Assembly (NCBI GenBank): GCA_963678675.1
Contig: OY783199.1
Coordinates: 20,274,909-20,338,908 of the forward strand
DNA: 64,000 bases
Direction of reading: 5' to 3'
DNA from: Xiphydria camelus
Lineage: Eukaryota; Arthropoda; Insecta; Hymenoptera; Xiphydriidae
Shown here: in pieces, positions 33,503 to 43,752 of the stretch
How the letters are laid out: each line of letters begins with the position of its first letter
How positions within the stretch are numbered: the stretch's first letter is position 1
Notes under the pieces: model-generated
Seen by the model: the letters and a program-made list of their open reading frames with translations, nothing else
Databases searched by the model: none
What the model was told of the DNA's origin: nothing
Translations under genes and position numbers: made by a program

Positions 33503-33640
33503 TAGAATTCGTTATTCGGTTGTTTCGCGCTGTTCTAACGAGTGTGATTGCCGTACTCGCTTCGCTCGTGCGGCAAACTTCACACTCGTTAGAAACAGCG
33601 CTTCACGCCCTAATAACGAAAATAACTATTTCGCGCGGGC
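33480..33640. repeat. Shared module with CGAAGCGAG palindrome, copy 2 (inverted)
   Basis: Reverse of 30594-30770: TTTTTTGTCAC end, CGCGCTGTTC, palindromic block 33535-33592 with GTACTCGCTTCGCTCGTGCG, GCGCTTCACGCC, CGAAAATAACTATTT. Blocks pair base by base with copy 1 apart from scattered changes. Confidence 0.85.
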
Positions 33641-33898
33641 TATCAATGAACACGAATTGAAAACTGCAGCCAAATCTGAAAGTTCTGAATATCGTAACGC
33701 TGTATATTTACGTATTTCTAATTTGTTTGCTCTGTTCGTGGAAATGTACAAATTGGAAAAAGTGAATAATCAGCGTTCACAACTCTCAGCTGCAGTAAAC
33801 TACGATTGTGATATCTGTACTCATAGCTGGAACTACGAATCATGTATGGAAAGTTTTTCGCTTTCTTGAACTCTGCATGGACAAAAAAATTAATTGTA
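33641..33898 (+). other. Open stretch, possible remnant of an element-encoded frame
   Basis: A plus-strand frame (33492-33869) has an amphipathic C-terminal half (about 33620-33869) with CDICTHSWNYESC, which looks less random than others. It starts inside the repeat module, has no recognised domain and may be chance. Confidence 0.15.
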
Positions 33899-34132
33899 TA
33901 CGGAGAGAAATTTTTATTAAAAATTACCGTGAAATTCACATAACCATGGGACATGATGTCAACGACCAAATTTTTACATACTTATGCTTCAGGGTTGATT
34001 TGACAGTTTTTCAGAAAAACAAATGACTGAAATAGAGCGAGAGATAAATGAATTTTACTGTGGTCTACAATAAAAATTTGGTTGTTAACGTCATGTTTCG
34101 CGGTAATATTTAACGAACGTTTTTCTTCGTGC
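33899..34132. mobile_element. MITE, TACGGAGAGAAATTTTTATT / TTTTTCTTCGTGC ends
   Basis: Arms AAAAATTACCGTGAAATTCA / GTTTCGCGGTAATATTT and CAACGACCAAATTTTTAC / AAAAATTTGGTTGTTAACG pair. About 234 bp. Confidence 0.8.
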
Positions 34133-34325
34133 AGCATTTACCTACAAGGTTTGTGGTAAATTTTAGGACGAGGCCAATTTATTGCTACGATAACTAAAAT
34201 TGTAGTAAAAATTGTAGTAAAACTTGTAGAAGTTGCAAGCGTTACTTTAATTTTTACTAAAATTGTAGTTCTAATAACAATAAATAGGCTTCGTTCTGAA
34301 ACTTACCAAACATTTTGTAAATGCT
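34132..34325. mobile_element. MITE, AGCATTTACCTACAAG ends
   Basis: AGCATTTACCTACAAGGTTT pairs with AAACATTTTGTAAATGCT; GACGAGGCCAATTTATTG pairs with CAATAAATAGGCTTCGTTC. The centre has TTGTAGTAAAAATTGTAGTA repeats. It abuts the preceding element. Confidence 0.8.
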
Positions 34326-34869
34326 ACGATTTATATCCTTCCGTGTAACTACCAAGATCGACAACGATAATTTATTATAGGGATTAACCGAATGAAAGAG
34401 AAAATTGTATAAACAGCTTTCTCTTTGCAGTGTATGACGTTTATCAAATCTAAGTTTATCGCATGTCGTGGAGGACGATGCTTGAAATTTCAATCGTGTT
34501 GTGTAATAGATAAAATATGAGAATTGTTATAGGTATAAGAGTTAGTGGTAAAAAAAGACTGATATCGCATTTATTTGATTAGAGATCAGTATCACTGCAG
34601 ACGGAATCGTATGTAAAATCAGATTAAACGTATACGACTCTAATGGAACATTTACTAAGTAAGTAAGTAATTAAGTAGGTAAGTAGAAATGTACTTATAA
34701 ATAGTAAATATTTGTTTGAAGCAAACAAATGATCTACTCAGTATAGGTAGGTATTCGATGAGGGAAATGCAAATATTCTGTTTATTCCAAATAGATTTTT
34801 CGTCGATTGTGATATAACTACGTCAATCCTTATTTGCGAGTGTTAAATTTTTTAACAGATTCGTCTATA

Positions 34870-35262
34870 CAGGGTGTTACTTAATGATAGGCCGTAATTG
34901 CAAGAGCACATTACTGAATCAATTTACAGTAGAAAAGTTCATATTAACATGTGTCCTAAAATGTCTGGTTTTCAAGATACAGGACGTCAGTTAAAAAAAA
35001 ATCGGTTTTTCAATAATATCTCAAAGATCCTTGTGCCGATTTTATTGACATTTGGCATTGTTGTTTATTGTAATAAGACGCTAAGTTAGCACTAACTAGA
35101 AGTTAATTATGAGTTCCAGTGGCGTCCCGGGGGACAGTTTCACGAATAATATTGACAAAAAAAGTGTACATTTTAGGACACATGTTAATATGAACTTTTC
35201 TACTGGAAATTGGTTCAGTAATGTGCCCTTGCAATTACGGCCTATCATTGAGTAACACCCTG
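34870..35262. mobile_element. MITE, TA-CAGGGTGTTAC ends, ~100-bp arms
   Basis: CAGGGTGTTACTTAATGATA at the left is complementary to the right end, with TA on each side. Arms continue through GGCCGTAATTGCAAG and TTCATATTAACATGTGTCCT. CAGGGTGT at a TA target is typical of a mariner/IS630 subgroup. Length 393 bp, no transposase sequence. Confidence 0.9.
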
Positions 35263-35502
35263 TATACGAATAAATTATTTCTTTTAAATCTGTGAGCTTC
35301 GTCTGGTTCTTACGTCATGCGGTACCATTATCGATCAATTACGTTTAATTTTAAACTTTGTATATCATTGAATAAACGAAAGGAGACGATTGTGTCTCGT
35401 AAGACTTTTTTCACCCTCCTCTTTCCTTGTTATTATTTTTCACTAGTCAGAAGCCAAGGGAGAGTGTTCCGAATAAGTATAGCGGCCTCTTATTGTAGGC
35501 TG

Positions 35503-35725
35503 CACTGAGAAAAATGATTAGTAATGTTAAAGAAACGTTTGGTGAATATGTGAATATTTTTATTGATACGTTTGGTTACGATAAATAAATGTTGGTTCTG
35601 GCAACACATTGTTTCAAAAATGTTTGGTTATGATAACTAAACTTTTGTTGTCGCAATACAGATATTTCGTTGTTCCTATATGAACCAATTGTTTGGTCAA
35701 CATCACTAATTATTTTTATCAATGT
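35503..35725. mobile_element. MITE, family F copy 1
   Basis: CACTGAGAAAAATGATTAGT to AATTATTTTTATCAATGTG. Blocks AAACGTTTGGTGAATATGTG, TTGTTTCAAAAATGTTTGG and TTTTGTTGTCGCAATA recur at 52672 and 60034. Confidence 0.85.
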
Positions 35726-35835
35726 GGGTATCCAGGAGAGAGATCTACTCTTGAAAGAGTACAAGTCTTTTTATCCGTGAGTGCATGCAGTGACACTCGC
35801 AAATCTGCATCCTCTCATGCATGTAAAATTCGTGC

Positions 35836-35858
35836 ACTCTCTCTCTCTCTCTCTCTCA
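35836..35858. repeat. (CT)n microsatellite
   Basis: GCACTCTCTCTCTCTCTCTC continuing to TCACGTG; the paralogous site near 36760 has only CTTTCTGG. Confidence 0.9.
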
Positions 35859-36086
35859 CGTGAACACTTTAGCCATTGCTTTATTTAACGGCATACCAAG
35901 AATACAGTTGAAAGAAACGTATCGTTAATTTTATTATACGACGTGGGCATCATTATTAAATTTTTTAATCGCAATTGCCTAGTACATGGAATACGGATAA
36001 AGTATAAAATAAGAGCTATTGGTTAAAAAAAAAGAGAAAATATCAAGATTCAAAAGTTAAAAGAGTGCATAAATGTTATGACATTT

Positions 36087-36162
36087 CGACGCTCGCAAAT
36101 AACAACATCGTATCACTCATCGTATCTTTATTGAGATACGATGTTCTTATTTGCGAGCGTCG
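36087..36162. ncRNA. Near-perfect short hairpin (28-bp stem, 20-nt loop), pre-miRNA-like or mini-MITE
   Basis: Arms 36087-36114 and 36135-36162 pair at 27 of 28 positions; stem starts CGACGCTCGCAAATAA, loop ACTCATCGTATCTTTATTGA. Size and pairing fit a small precursor RNA, but the arm contains the CTCGCAAAT motif that is repeated around 34.8-36.8 kb, so a rearranged local repeat is at least as likely. Confidence 0.3.
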
Positions 36163-36963
36163 ATTTATTCGCTCAGGGATTAGTATAATACTTCTGCGCA
36201 CAAAATCGTATGTAAAACTGCCTGGTAAATAAATTTGTCATTAAATTCATACATATTTAATTTGAAATGCATACGAAAATCTGATGGAAAATATATTTAC
36301 GTCGAGATGTAATTTATTTCCAGAGAGTGTAACAGTTCATTTGGAATAAATAAATATTCTGGCAATAAATGCAGGACATTTAATTACCCCAAAGTGTAAA
36401 TTTGTCTTCAGTGTAGGCAAATGCATATTTGCGGCTAATTGATTTTCTATTAGGTACGTCTGTACATATACCTACACGAGTGAATTATTTCTCTCGATGT
36501 ACGAGATTCGTGTGTGAACAGATTGCACGTCACGTAGTATCGGTAACGATTTATCCTGTTCGAGTTTAAACTAGTATACATGCTATTGAATAGAGTAAGT
36601 AGGGAAGACGGTTGTGTCTCGAGACTTTTTTTCTATCTGGGCGTTAAACTGGATGTTTGCGTAAGAGTTTTCCTCTCGAGAGTACACAAGTTTTCTTATC
36701 TATGAGAGCATCTAGCGACAATCGCAAATCTGGACGCACTCACGCATATGAAAATTCGTGTGCTTTCTGGAATAAAACTCTCATGAACTCTAAGCGTTAC
36801 TTATGGGCTAGTTAGAAGCCGGCAAAGTATCTTGAGGTATGGCTGTTCTCTGTTATTCGTACAATGGCATACAAAAAGTACGAAATTAAATGCAACGAAT
36901 CATTAATTTTACTGCGTGATTTGAGAATCACTGTCAAAATTTGCTGTCGCGATTGCGTATCTA

Positions 36964-37452
36964 CACTGTTAAAAGTGGCCTGGATTTTAAGAATTGAAAG
37001 AACTTGAATTTTCAGTATTAGTACTTGAATACTTATACTGTTTCTCAATATTTATTTTTCTGATTAAGATTCAAAACAAAAGAATATTATAGACAGGGCA
37101 CTTTATTATTTTGCATGACATTTTAGATACAAATAGGTATAGTTTATAATTGTTTCAGTTACCTTAACTTGAATTTTTAAGCGAAACTTTTAGAAGTGTA
37201 CGATTTATCTACTACACTGTTAAAAGTTTCGTTTGAAAATTCAAGTAAAGGTTATTAAAGCAATTATCAACAATATTTATTTTTGAAATGTTATAAAAAT
37301 AATAATATATCGTCATGTCTATGATGTTCTTCTGTTTAAAATTTTAGTCAAAAAAGTGAATTCTACTGAGACACGATATACGTATTCAAGTAGGTACTAC
37401 TGAACATTTAAGTTCTCTCGTTTCTTAAGATATAAGCTATTTTTGACAGTGA
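36964..37452. mobile_element. Large foldback element, ~235-bp arms
   Basis: CACTGTTAAAAGTGGCC at the left pairs with CTATTTTTGACAGTG at the right; AAGAACTTGAATTTTCAGTA pairs with TACTGAACATTTAAGTTCTC, and inward GAAAGAAC..., TTAAGCGAAACTTTTAGAAGTG with CACTGTTAAAAGTTTCG (37213-37229). The internal end repeats the terminal CACTGTTAAAAGT motif, as if two copies joined head to head. Non-coding. Confidence 0.85.
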
Positions 37453-37530
37453 AGTAGATTGTATAAGGCGGAAGCTACTAATTAAAAAATATCGATACTG
37501 CATTCACATTTGTCGAGGGATCGGTAGGTA

Positions 37531-39220
37531 CCCTTCTGCACGTACATGCAAAATCATGTTGGAAAGGGGGGCATACACGTTTAATCTCCTACGATACGAT
37601 TAATTCAACAATAATATCAAACGTTATTGGTGAGGATGATAGATAATATGACGAAAGATGATAAAATGACGAAGTCAATTGTGAAACATACTCCTCGGAA
37701 TACGTGTAGAACATGAAAAACAGGGGGAAAGAAAAGGCTCACGTTCGGGAACTCTTCGGATTCCCTCCCGTCCACTTCTCAATCCGGGACAAATTCTGAG
37801 TCCTGCAACCCGTTCCTCCATTCATGTCGAACCTCCGCTGCATGGGAAAAAGGAGTCAAGGATCTCCAGTTCGTTCCTTGAGCAATAATCGTCGACTTCA
37901 TCGAAACGAGCTCGTCGCGATGGCAATAATGAAGAAATCCCGTGCGGTACGTATCCAAAACAGCTGTGCCGGGCAAATGCGCCGCGCGGAGTCGAAGTTC
38001 TCCGAGTAGTGACGGAGCCGCACGAGCCGAGTGCTCGCTGCGCGAGCGAAACGAGACTCCTTTGCCGCGAACCTACTCGCCGTACGATCGACCATGGCGC
38101 GTAAGAGGCACGTAATTACACGGACTCGCGATCGATTCTTCGGGCGGGTAATGAATTTTTTACGACGCCACAACGAAGATCCATCCTAGGACGATGAGGG
38201 CCGTGGCCGATGAGGTAAGATATTGGGAGGAATTGGGACGACGATAAAACTCGACCGGCGAAACAAAACATCCAAGCCCGTCGAGCAGAGGTCGAATACC
38301 TATACCGATGCGAACGCGCTTTCGAAACATGGAAGCACGTGCTCCGATGGTTTGTCAGCATCGATTTCGAAAACAATGAATTTCTTGCACCTAGGTATTA
38401 GAGGTTAGTTTTTTCTGCGACTCCGCGTAGAGACTTCGCGCGGGAAATTTTCCCGCAGAAATCGGAGCAGCGCGACGCTCGGGACGGAATATCCGTAGCC
38501 GAGTAAGCACTCCGGGTGAATCGCTACTCAGATAGACAAATATAGGTAAATTGTACAACAACTTCAGGTAGTATATTAGCTCATGAGATGTTGCGTGTTA
38601 TACTTTATGACAGAGCTACGGTAGGATAAGTTTATACGTTTTATTTTATTTTACGCGAAGTTTTATTCAACCAAATCAATGATGACATTGTTGAGCGTGT
38701 CTGAGTGTTCGATGCGCGAGTTTCTCTAAACGAGACTTTATAGGCATCGTCCGAAGTGGTATGAATTACCAAAATAAAGACTTTTGACGAGAAAGAATTG
38801 CCTGCAGCGCAGTTCTATTTGCTTTCTCGTTACTTTCGTCGATCTCCGAGCTTTCGTAGGTAGGCGCCTTGTTAACGTATCGTGTGATTTTAATTAAGTA
38901 TTCTTTATTTTACATTGCATTACAGAACATTCCCGATACTCATGTGCATAGAGAATAACATCGCATTCGTAAAATGTCCATTTAAACGTGAGGATTTAAT
39001 TTTGCTCGTCTAGATGGAACTTGAACGTCGTAATTTGTAAATACAATTTTCGACGTAAATCATACGATAAATTGAGATCTCGTATTTACCTTTTCCTACA
39101 AATAAAGAACGGCAGCGATAGAAGTTGCATAACGAGGTCGAATTCTATAAATTTAATTTTCAATGCTCTGAAAAAAGATTGAAGCATCATTCGACGTCGG
39201 TAGTATATTTCTATGTACCC
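37531..39220. other. Mixed interval with CpG-rich part, no gene recognised
   Basis: 37790-38530 is CpG-rich and open on both strands (up to 91 aa, mirrored). The rest is AT-rich. No exon supported. Confidence 0.3.
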
Positions 39221-39363
39221 GGTGTCCCACACTCAGAAAAGAGTTTATTTATACAGGTTATCCCTAAATATCATGTACAAACGGAAGGAGGTAATTCTTT
39301 GGCTCATTTCATGACTAAAAGTTCATATAAATATAGGCCCGTAAAAGCTTCGTTACTGATCTA

Positions 39364-39873
39364 CAGGGTGTTGAAATTTCAAAATTTTTTAGAGAACGCG
39401 GTTTTTGTAGCAATGATTTATTACAATAAGAGAAACCTAAATAATAAACATAACAAAACAACGTTACAAAAATTGCTGAAAGTGACCTCCTCCAACCCTT
39501 ACACATGCCTCCGCTCTTCTTCTCATTGATTCCCGTACTCTTTGGAACATTCTCGGAGTATTTCTTACGGGTTTTTCTCGATAACGGTGGCAGATACGAA
39601 AAAACTACAAGACACCAACAAGATTGTAAACAAAATAGAAAATTTATTTTGTATTTTATAATCTACCAGAGGCGCACTGCAAAAAAGTTCAGGGGGAGAA
39701 AAGGGGGCACAACCCCTAAAGAAATAACCCCCTGTAGATTCTCACAACCATTTGACATGCCCAATGATATAAGCCCTACAGCATAACCTACATTCCAAAT
39801 TTGAGCTAAATATCTTAAAAACTGCACGAGCTATAAAAAAAAACTAAAAAAAATTTGAAATTTCAACACCCTG
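39364..39873 (-). mobile_element. Deleted mariner-like element, TA-CAGGGTGTTGAAATTTC ends
   Basis: CAGGGTGTTGAAATTTCAAA at the left is complementary to the right end, with TA at 39362-39363 and 39874-39875. Read on the minus strand it holds a transposase C-terminus near its 3' (left) end. 510 bp, so about 0.7-0.8 kb of a normal element is lost. Termini match the group at 34870 and 10469. Confidence 0.85.
39464..39604 (-). pseudogene. Mariner-type transposase C-terminal fragment
   Basis: The minus-strand frame from 39604 to the TAA at 39464-39466 encodes 46 residues. The last ones are MFQRVRESMRRRAEACVRVG followed by GGHFQQFL and stop. An RVR-S---R---C----GGHF-(E/Q)-L ending is the usual C-terminus of a large group of insect and other animal mariner transposases. 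An in-frame stop lies just upstream (39605-39607), and no catalytic domain is left. Such termini bind nothing by themselves; the fragment is dead. Confidence 0.8.
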
Positions 39874-40014
39874 TAGATCAGTAACGAAGCTTTTACGGAC
39901 CTATGTTTATAGGAACTTTTAGGCATGAAATAAGCCAAAGAATTACCCTATTCCATTTGTACATGATATTTAGGGACACCCTGTATAAACGTACCATATG
40001 AGGCTAATCTTACT

Positions 40015-40199
40015 CGCCAGGAAAGAAACTTCAGTCACTATTATCTCATTAGTCATTACTTATGAGCTTTTGGCTTATATTTGTATAATACAATACTTTT
40101 TTGAAGATACCGTTTTTATCTACAATAAAGTCTTATATCGATGTAGGCCAAACATTCATAAATAATGAGATAATAGTGATTGAAGTTTCTTTCTGGCTT
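40015..40199. mobile_element. Small hairpin element, AGGAAAGAAACTTCA ends
   Basis: CCAGGAAAGAAACTTCAGTC and ACTATTATCTCATTA pair with TAATGAGATAATAGTGATTG and AAGTTTCTTTCTGG. The loop of about 110 bp is AT-rich. No flanking duplication fixed. Confidence 0.7.
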
Positions 40200-40204
40200 T
40201 CTTT

Positions 40205-40386
40205 TATAGCGAAAGAAATATTTCGTTTGGCCTAGTAAATATATGTTAATTATTAGAATATTTCTTTAATTCAAACAGAAATCGTGTAATAGTTGACGAA
40301 TATTTGTTTAGTCCAAAGAAATATTTCTTTCGCAATTATCAAGTATCTATATGCATGTTAGGTATAAATAAGCTGTTTTCTCAGTG
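40205..40386. mobile_element. MITE, family C copy 8 (left end missing)
   Basis: GCGAAAGAAATATTTCGTTT, ATAGTTGACGAATATTTGTT and TAAGCTGTTTTCTCAGTG. It preserves the canonical TTTTCTCAGTG terminus, which shows that family C belongs to the same terminal group. Confidence 0.8.
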
Positions 40387-40827
40387 CAGAAATAGCAGAC
40401 ACAGAGCACGTGGTGGTATCCTTCATGAAAAATTAGATCTTGAATGTGCAATTCTAAGTGCTCAGCTACTTGTAGATTTTACGCAGGACTCCTGCTGCGT
40501 TACACCTCTCCTTCTCAAAATTGTAAACAATTATTATTTTTATTTTCATAAAAAATATTCTGTAACATTTGTCCCCTTTACAGCTATAATTATAGCGCCT
40601 CGCAATCGTTCATTTATCGATTTTTTCGTTACAAATTATGAATAATTTTGAATAGGTATTGAATATCAGCTTTTATAGTTTTATATATCACCTATCTTAT
40701 ATTACTGTTGTTTTTTTAGAAATTATTATTTGCTACTTCGGGGGAAAAATGAAAATATAAAATTTATTACTGTTATACCCGTTCTCCTCTACCGCCACAT
40801 ACTTCGTGTCCGTCATTTCTTAAATAC
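40387..40827. other. AT-rich interval, no gene recognised
   Basis: The 113-aa plus frame at 40304-40645 begins in the family C copy and has no domain. Confidence 0.35.
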
Positions 40828-41102
40828 CATATATCGTCCTCTTAATACTACAGCTAGATAACTCAAATTTTCAGTATTTTCAGTTATCTGCTTTGTACCC
40901 AACTGTGTACCCAACTTTGTACGCTCTTTTCGTTGCTACAACGAGATAAGTTCTGTCGTAGGTATAGTTAAGGTTATTAGAAATCCAGTAGTACGATATA
41001 GATACAGTAACTAAAGCGACTAATATACGCACGCAATAAGTGCATAATTTGAATACCGAAAATTCGAGTTACCTAATTGTAGTATTAAGGGGACGATATG
41101 AT
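40828..41102. mobile_element. MITE, CATATATCGTCCTCTTAATA ends
   Basis: ATATATCGTCCTCTTAATAC, CAGCTAGATAACTCAAATTT pairs with AAATTCGAGTTACCTAATTG, AGTATTAAGGGGACGATATG. Arms about 50 bp. The centre repeats GTACCCAACT twice. Confidence 0.8.
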
Positions 41103-42111
41103 AGAAGACTGTATGTATATTCATTGCACGGAAAAGTACATTTTTTTCGTGTTCTCAAGCCAAAAAGTGTTCCGGCCGATGAGGAGCCTGCGGCAGCTCT
41201 TCCAATAGCGCGAGAGAAGAAGGCTGGCGTGTCCTCGACCACGTCAACGGGAACATCGGCGTATATACGCTTCCCTCGTCGCAGCGATACCTGGATTAGA
41301 AATCCCCGAGGTGCTGCACTCTCGTCATCGCCGGAGCGTTCGCCACGTTGAATAATTGAAGGGTAAGCAAGACTCAGATTCGTGCACTTTGCTCCGCGTG
41401 AGCTCGAAGCACGGCATATGGGGCGAGTGTCTGCACATATATCGTGCAAGCGCGACGTTTACGTCGAGTAAGTTACGATGTTACGTGGTGCACGAAAGCT
41501 CGTCACGTATCCGCCCGCGAGTCACGCTGGATTATTTAACCCCGAGGGCAGCATATGTTACCGTCTGACACCCCCTCGCACTCTTACCCTCTTGGATTAT
41601 CGCAATTAACCCGCGCCGAAATCTGGCGTCGATATTCATCGCGTATAAAAACCGTTTTATTGGTCTCGTGCAGAATGCGCGCTCCATTCGCCCACGCACA
41701 TATACATACATATTATGTCAGCTTGTGAGCTTTTCGACGACGCGTCACGCGTGACAATCGCGCCCATTAAATTCGAACCTTGCCCCGAAAATACTTTTTG
41801 ATACTCCACTTGGTGTTTGGTCACCTGAATTCATATATCGAGGGAGGAGAGATCATTTTCGGATTATATTATGGACACAAATCGAAATCAGTCAAATTTG
41901 TTTTACACTTTGGAGACAAGTTCGATCTTCGATTCGAATATGTGTCGTGTTAATACGCGAGTAAATTTGCCCGTCTCCTACCTACTATTTATTTATATGA
42001 TTCGAGGTAATATTGATTTAAAATGGTAGGGATCTAATATTGATCAAATTCAACAAATACTTATTAAGGTCTGATAATATTTACGTAAATGTGAAATCTA
42101 CATTTGGTGGA
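41103..42111. other. CpG-rich then AT-rich interval, no gene recognised
   Basis: 41160-41580 is CpG-rich; mirrored frames on both strands (103 and 126 aa) lack a domain. Confidence 0.3.
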
Positions 42112-42114
42112 TAA

Positions 42115-42708
42115 CACAGGTTTACAAAAAAAAAAGTCCGGACTATTTGACCGGACCATGGTATTCCGAGGTATTTTTGCGTCCTGAATCCGATCCCGAG
42201 GTCATCTGAGCCCCGTCAAGTCAGAAAAATGAGATTTCAAGGTCATTTAGAGGTTAAAATGACCATTTTTTGGAACTGGATCCGGGACAATTTCTCAAGC
42301 AACCTGTTGAGTTGGAGGGTAGCTGTTTAGGTCTTGAATACCTTCCAAACATTGGAATGGAGTCCTAAATCTCGACCGGGACTATCACAGAACCACCCCA
42401 GTGGATAAAATGTTGCCATGATCGTTGTATCTCGCGGATTACGATCTCCCTGTCAAGGCATCCAATTCCGGCGATCCGTTCACAGTGACAGTGGACCCAG
42501 CACTGACCCTAATGGCTTTAGAACCTTGGAGTCATGCTCTGGGTGCTGCTCAGGGCAGTCCCATTTCCTTATTTATTTATTTCGAAATCTCGTTTTTCTG
42601 ACGTGATGGGGCTCAGATGACCTCGGGATCGGATTCAGGACGCAAAAAGACCTCGGAATACCATGGTCCGGTCAAATAGTCCGGACTTTTTTTTTTTGTA
42701 AACCTGTG
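42115..42708. mobile_element. Harbinger-like MITE, ~130-bp inverted arms, TAA target duplication
   Basis: CACAGGTTTACAAAAAAAAA at the left is complementary to the right end; arms continue through AGTCCGGACTATTTGACCGG, ACCATGGTATTCCGAGGT and ATGAGATTTCAAG. TAA occurs directly at 42112-42114 and 42709-42711. A 3-bp TWA duplication is characteristic of the PIF/Harbinger superfamily. The 594-bp element has no transposase; its loop has a 62-aa frame without domain. Confidence 0.85.
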
Positions 42709-42711
42709 TAA

Positions 42712-43525
42712 TAGGCGAAAACGTATTTATGCGAATCGGGGAATTTCATTTCTCAACGTAGCAAAGTTTCGCGGAGATACGTGGTTTTCCCATTCAAAGG
42801 TCGCCATTGTGAAATCATTGGGTGAAGTCTGGCCTGACGAGGAAGATAACCGGTTCGGTTACTCATAGATCTAGATAAAACTTGGCTAGAGGATAGAGCG
42901 TTAAGAGATATCGTATTATCAGGTGTCGGAAGTAGATTTCAGTAAAAGTGATAGCGTCATTGCGCGTTATACTCCCAAATGCTTTATTTTCCTTCAAAGT
43001 TCCATTCGGATCTACAAGTCAATCGATTCGACATTTTTTCATTGACATGGAATCGATTTTATCTACATATTATCGCCAATAAATGACTAAGATACTTATT
43101 TAGATTCTGAACTTTCAAAAAGAAATTTGCCCTCATAAATTAAAAAATATTCCTCTTTCTGCATTTTCATTTAGTCCCCTGAAGTTAAAAACGTTTCGCT
43201 CGGAAAATCATTTCCGAATGATTTCGATATATTTTAACTTTCCGCCTTTCAAGTTGAATTTCTTTATTTCGAAACGGCGAATTACACGCGGTAATCGCTG
43301 CGCCGTTACGCATACGTACCTACATACGTCATTGTGCCCGATGCGTAACTGCGTGAATAGACTTCCATCTGCTTGTTATTTGTCTGGGCAAACTGACCAA
43401 TTCCATTCCAGGCATCCAAAGTTCATAGTGCATGAACTGCAGCCTATCTGCGTCCAGTAGTCATGCGACCGAGAATAGGACTTGCACATGCGCGCGGCAA
43501 TCGTGTCTTTTGACACGTAGGATAC
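42712..43525. other. No recognisable feature
   Basis: AT-rich with a 80-aa frame lacking domain. Confidence 0.35.
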
Positions 43526-43752
43526 CTATTACGTACTCGCGAGTATTATAACCCTTGTAGATATATCTTTTGTGCGTATATATACATGCATGCACATAAA
43601 CACGTATGTTTATTAATACGCAAGCATAATACTGCTATTATTACGTATGCAATAACTATGTCGACATTCCTATATAAATATACTGAGAGAAAAGTGGGCG
43701 GTAAAATTAACCATAAACGCAAGGTTGAATTTTCCTCGTTGCTAGTATCATA
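43526..43752. repeat. Inverted duplication, left copy
   Basis: The reverse complement of 45456-45683 with about 90 percent identity by eye: ACTCGCGAGTATTATA, ATAAACACGTATGTTTATTA, ACGCAAGCATAATACTGCTA and the first ~70 bp of the family G element. The duplicated block thus spans 155 bp of flank plus a MITE end. Confidence 0.9.

Larger units (their letters stand above)
34560..37530. repeat. Degenerate local duplication, two to three units of ~1.2-1.6 kb
   Basis: Ordered markers recur: a GAATCGTATGTAAAATC-like block (34605, 36207; ATGCAAAATCATG at 37545), GACGATTGTGTCTCG (35378 and, as GACGGTTGTGTCTCG, 36608), ACAAGTCTTTTTATC / ACAAGTTTTCTTATC (35761, 36687), ACTCGCAAATCTGCAT / AATCGCAAATCTGGAC (35796, 36720), and a TCGCAATTGCCTAG-like block (35970, 36947). 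MITEs inserted between markers differ between units, so they came later or were lost. Confidence 0.6.
39254..39983. mobile_element. Palindromic MITE split at its exact centre by a mariner remnant
   Basis: Outer ends CAGGTTATCCCTAAATATCA and its complement GATATTTAGGGACACCCTG, TA on each side. Left arm 39254-39361 and right arm 39876-39983 are each 108 bp and complementary with few changes (TACAAACGGAAGGAGGTAAT / ATTACCCTATTCCATTTGTA). Between them lies the inner element with its TA pair. Without it the outer element would be a 218-bp palindrome with centre GATCTAGATC. Confidence 0.9.

Noticed and set aside
33093..33869. Frames of 131 aa (minus) and 125 aa (plus) as possible genes
   Set aside because: Both overlap the TTTTTGTCAC element and the palindromic module. 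The 3' half of the plus frame is mildly protein-like but unrecognised, so it is noted only at low confidence.
39125..39529. 134-aa plus-strand frame across the nested mariner locus
   Set aside because: It crosses the junction between outer MITE and inner element; the genuine remnant is on the opposite strand (39464-39604).
42418..42606. 62-aa frame in the loop of the Harbinger-like MITE
   Set aside because: No transposase or Myb-like motif; too short for either Harbinger protein.
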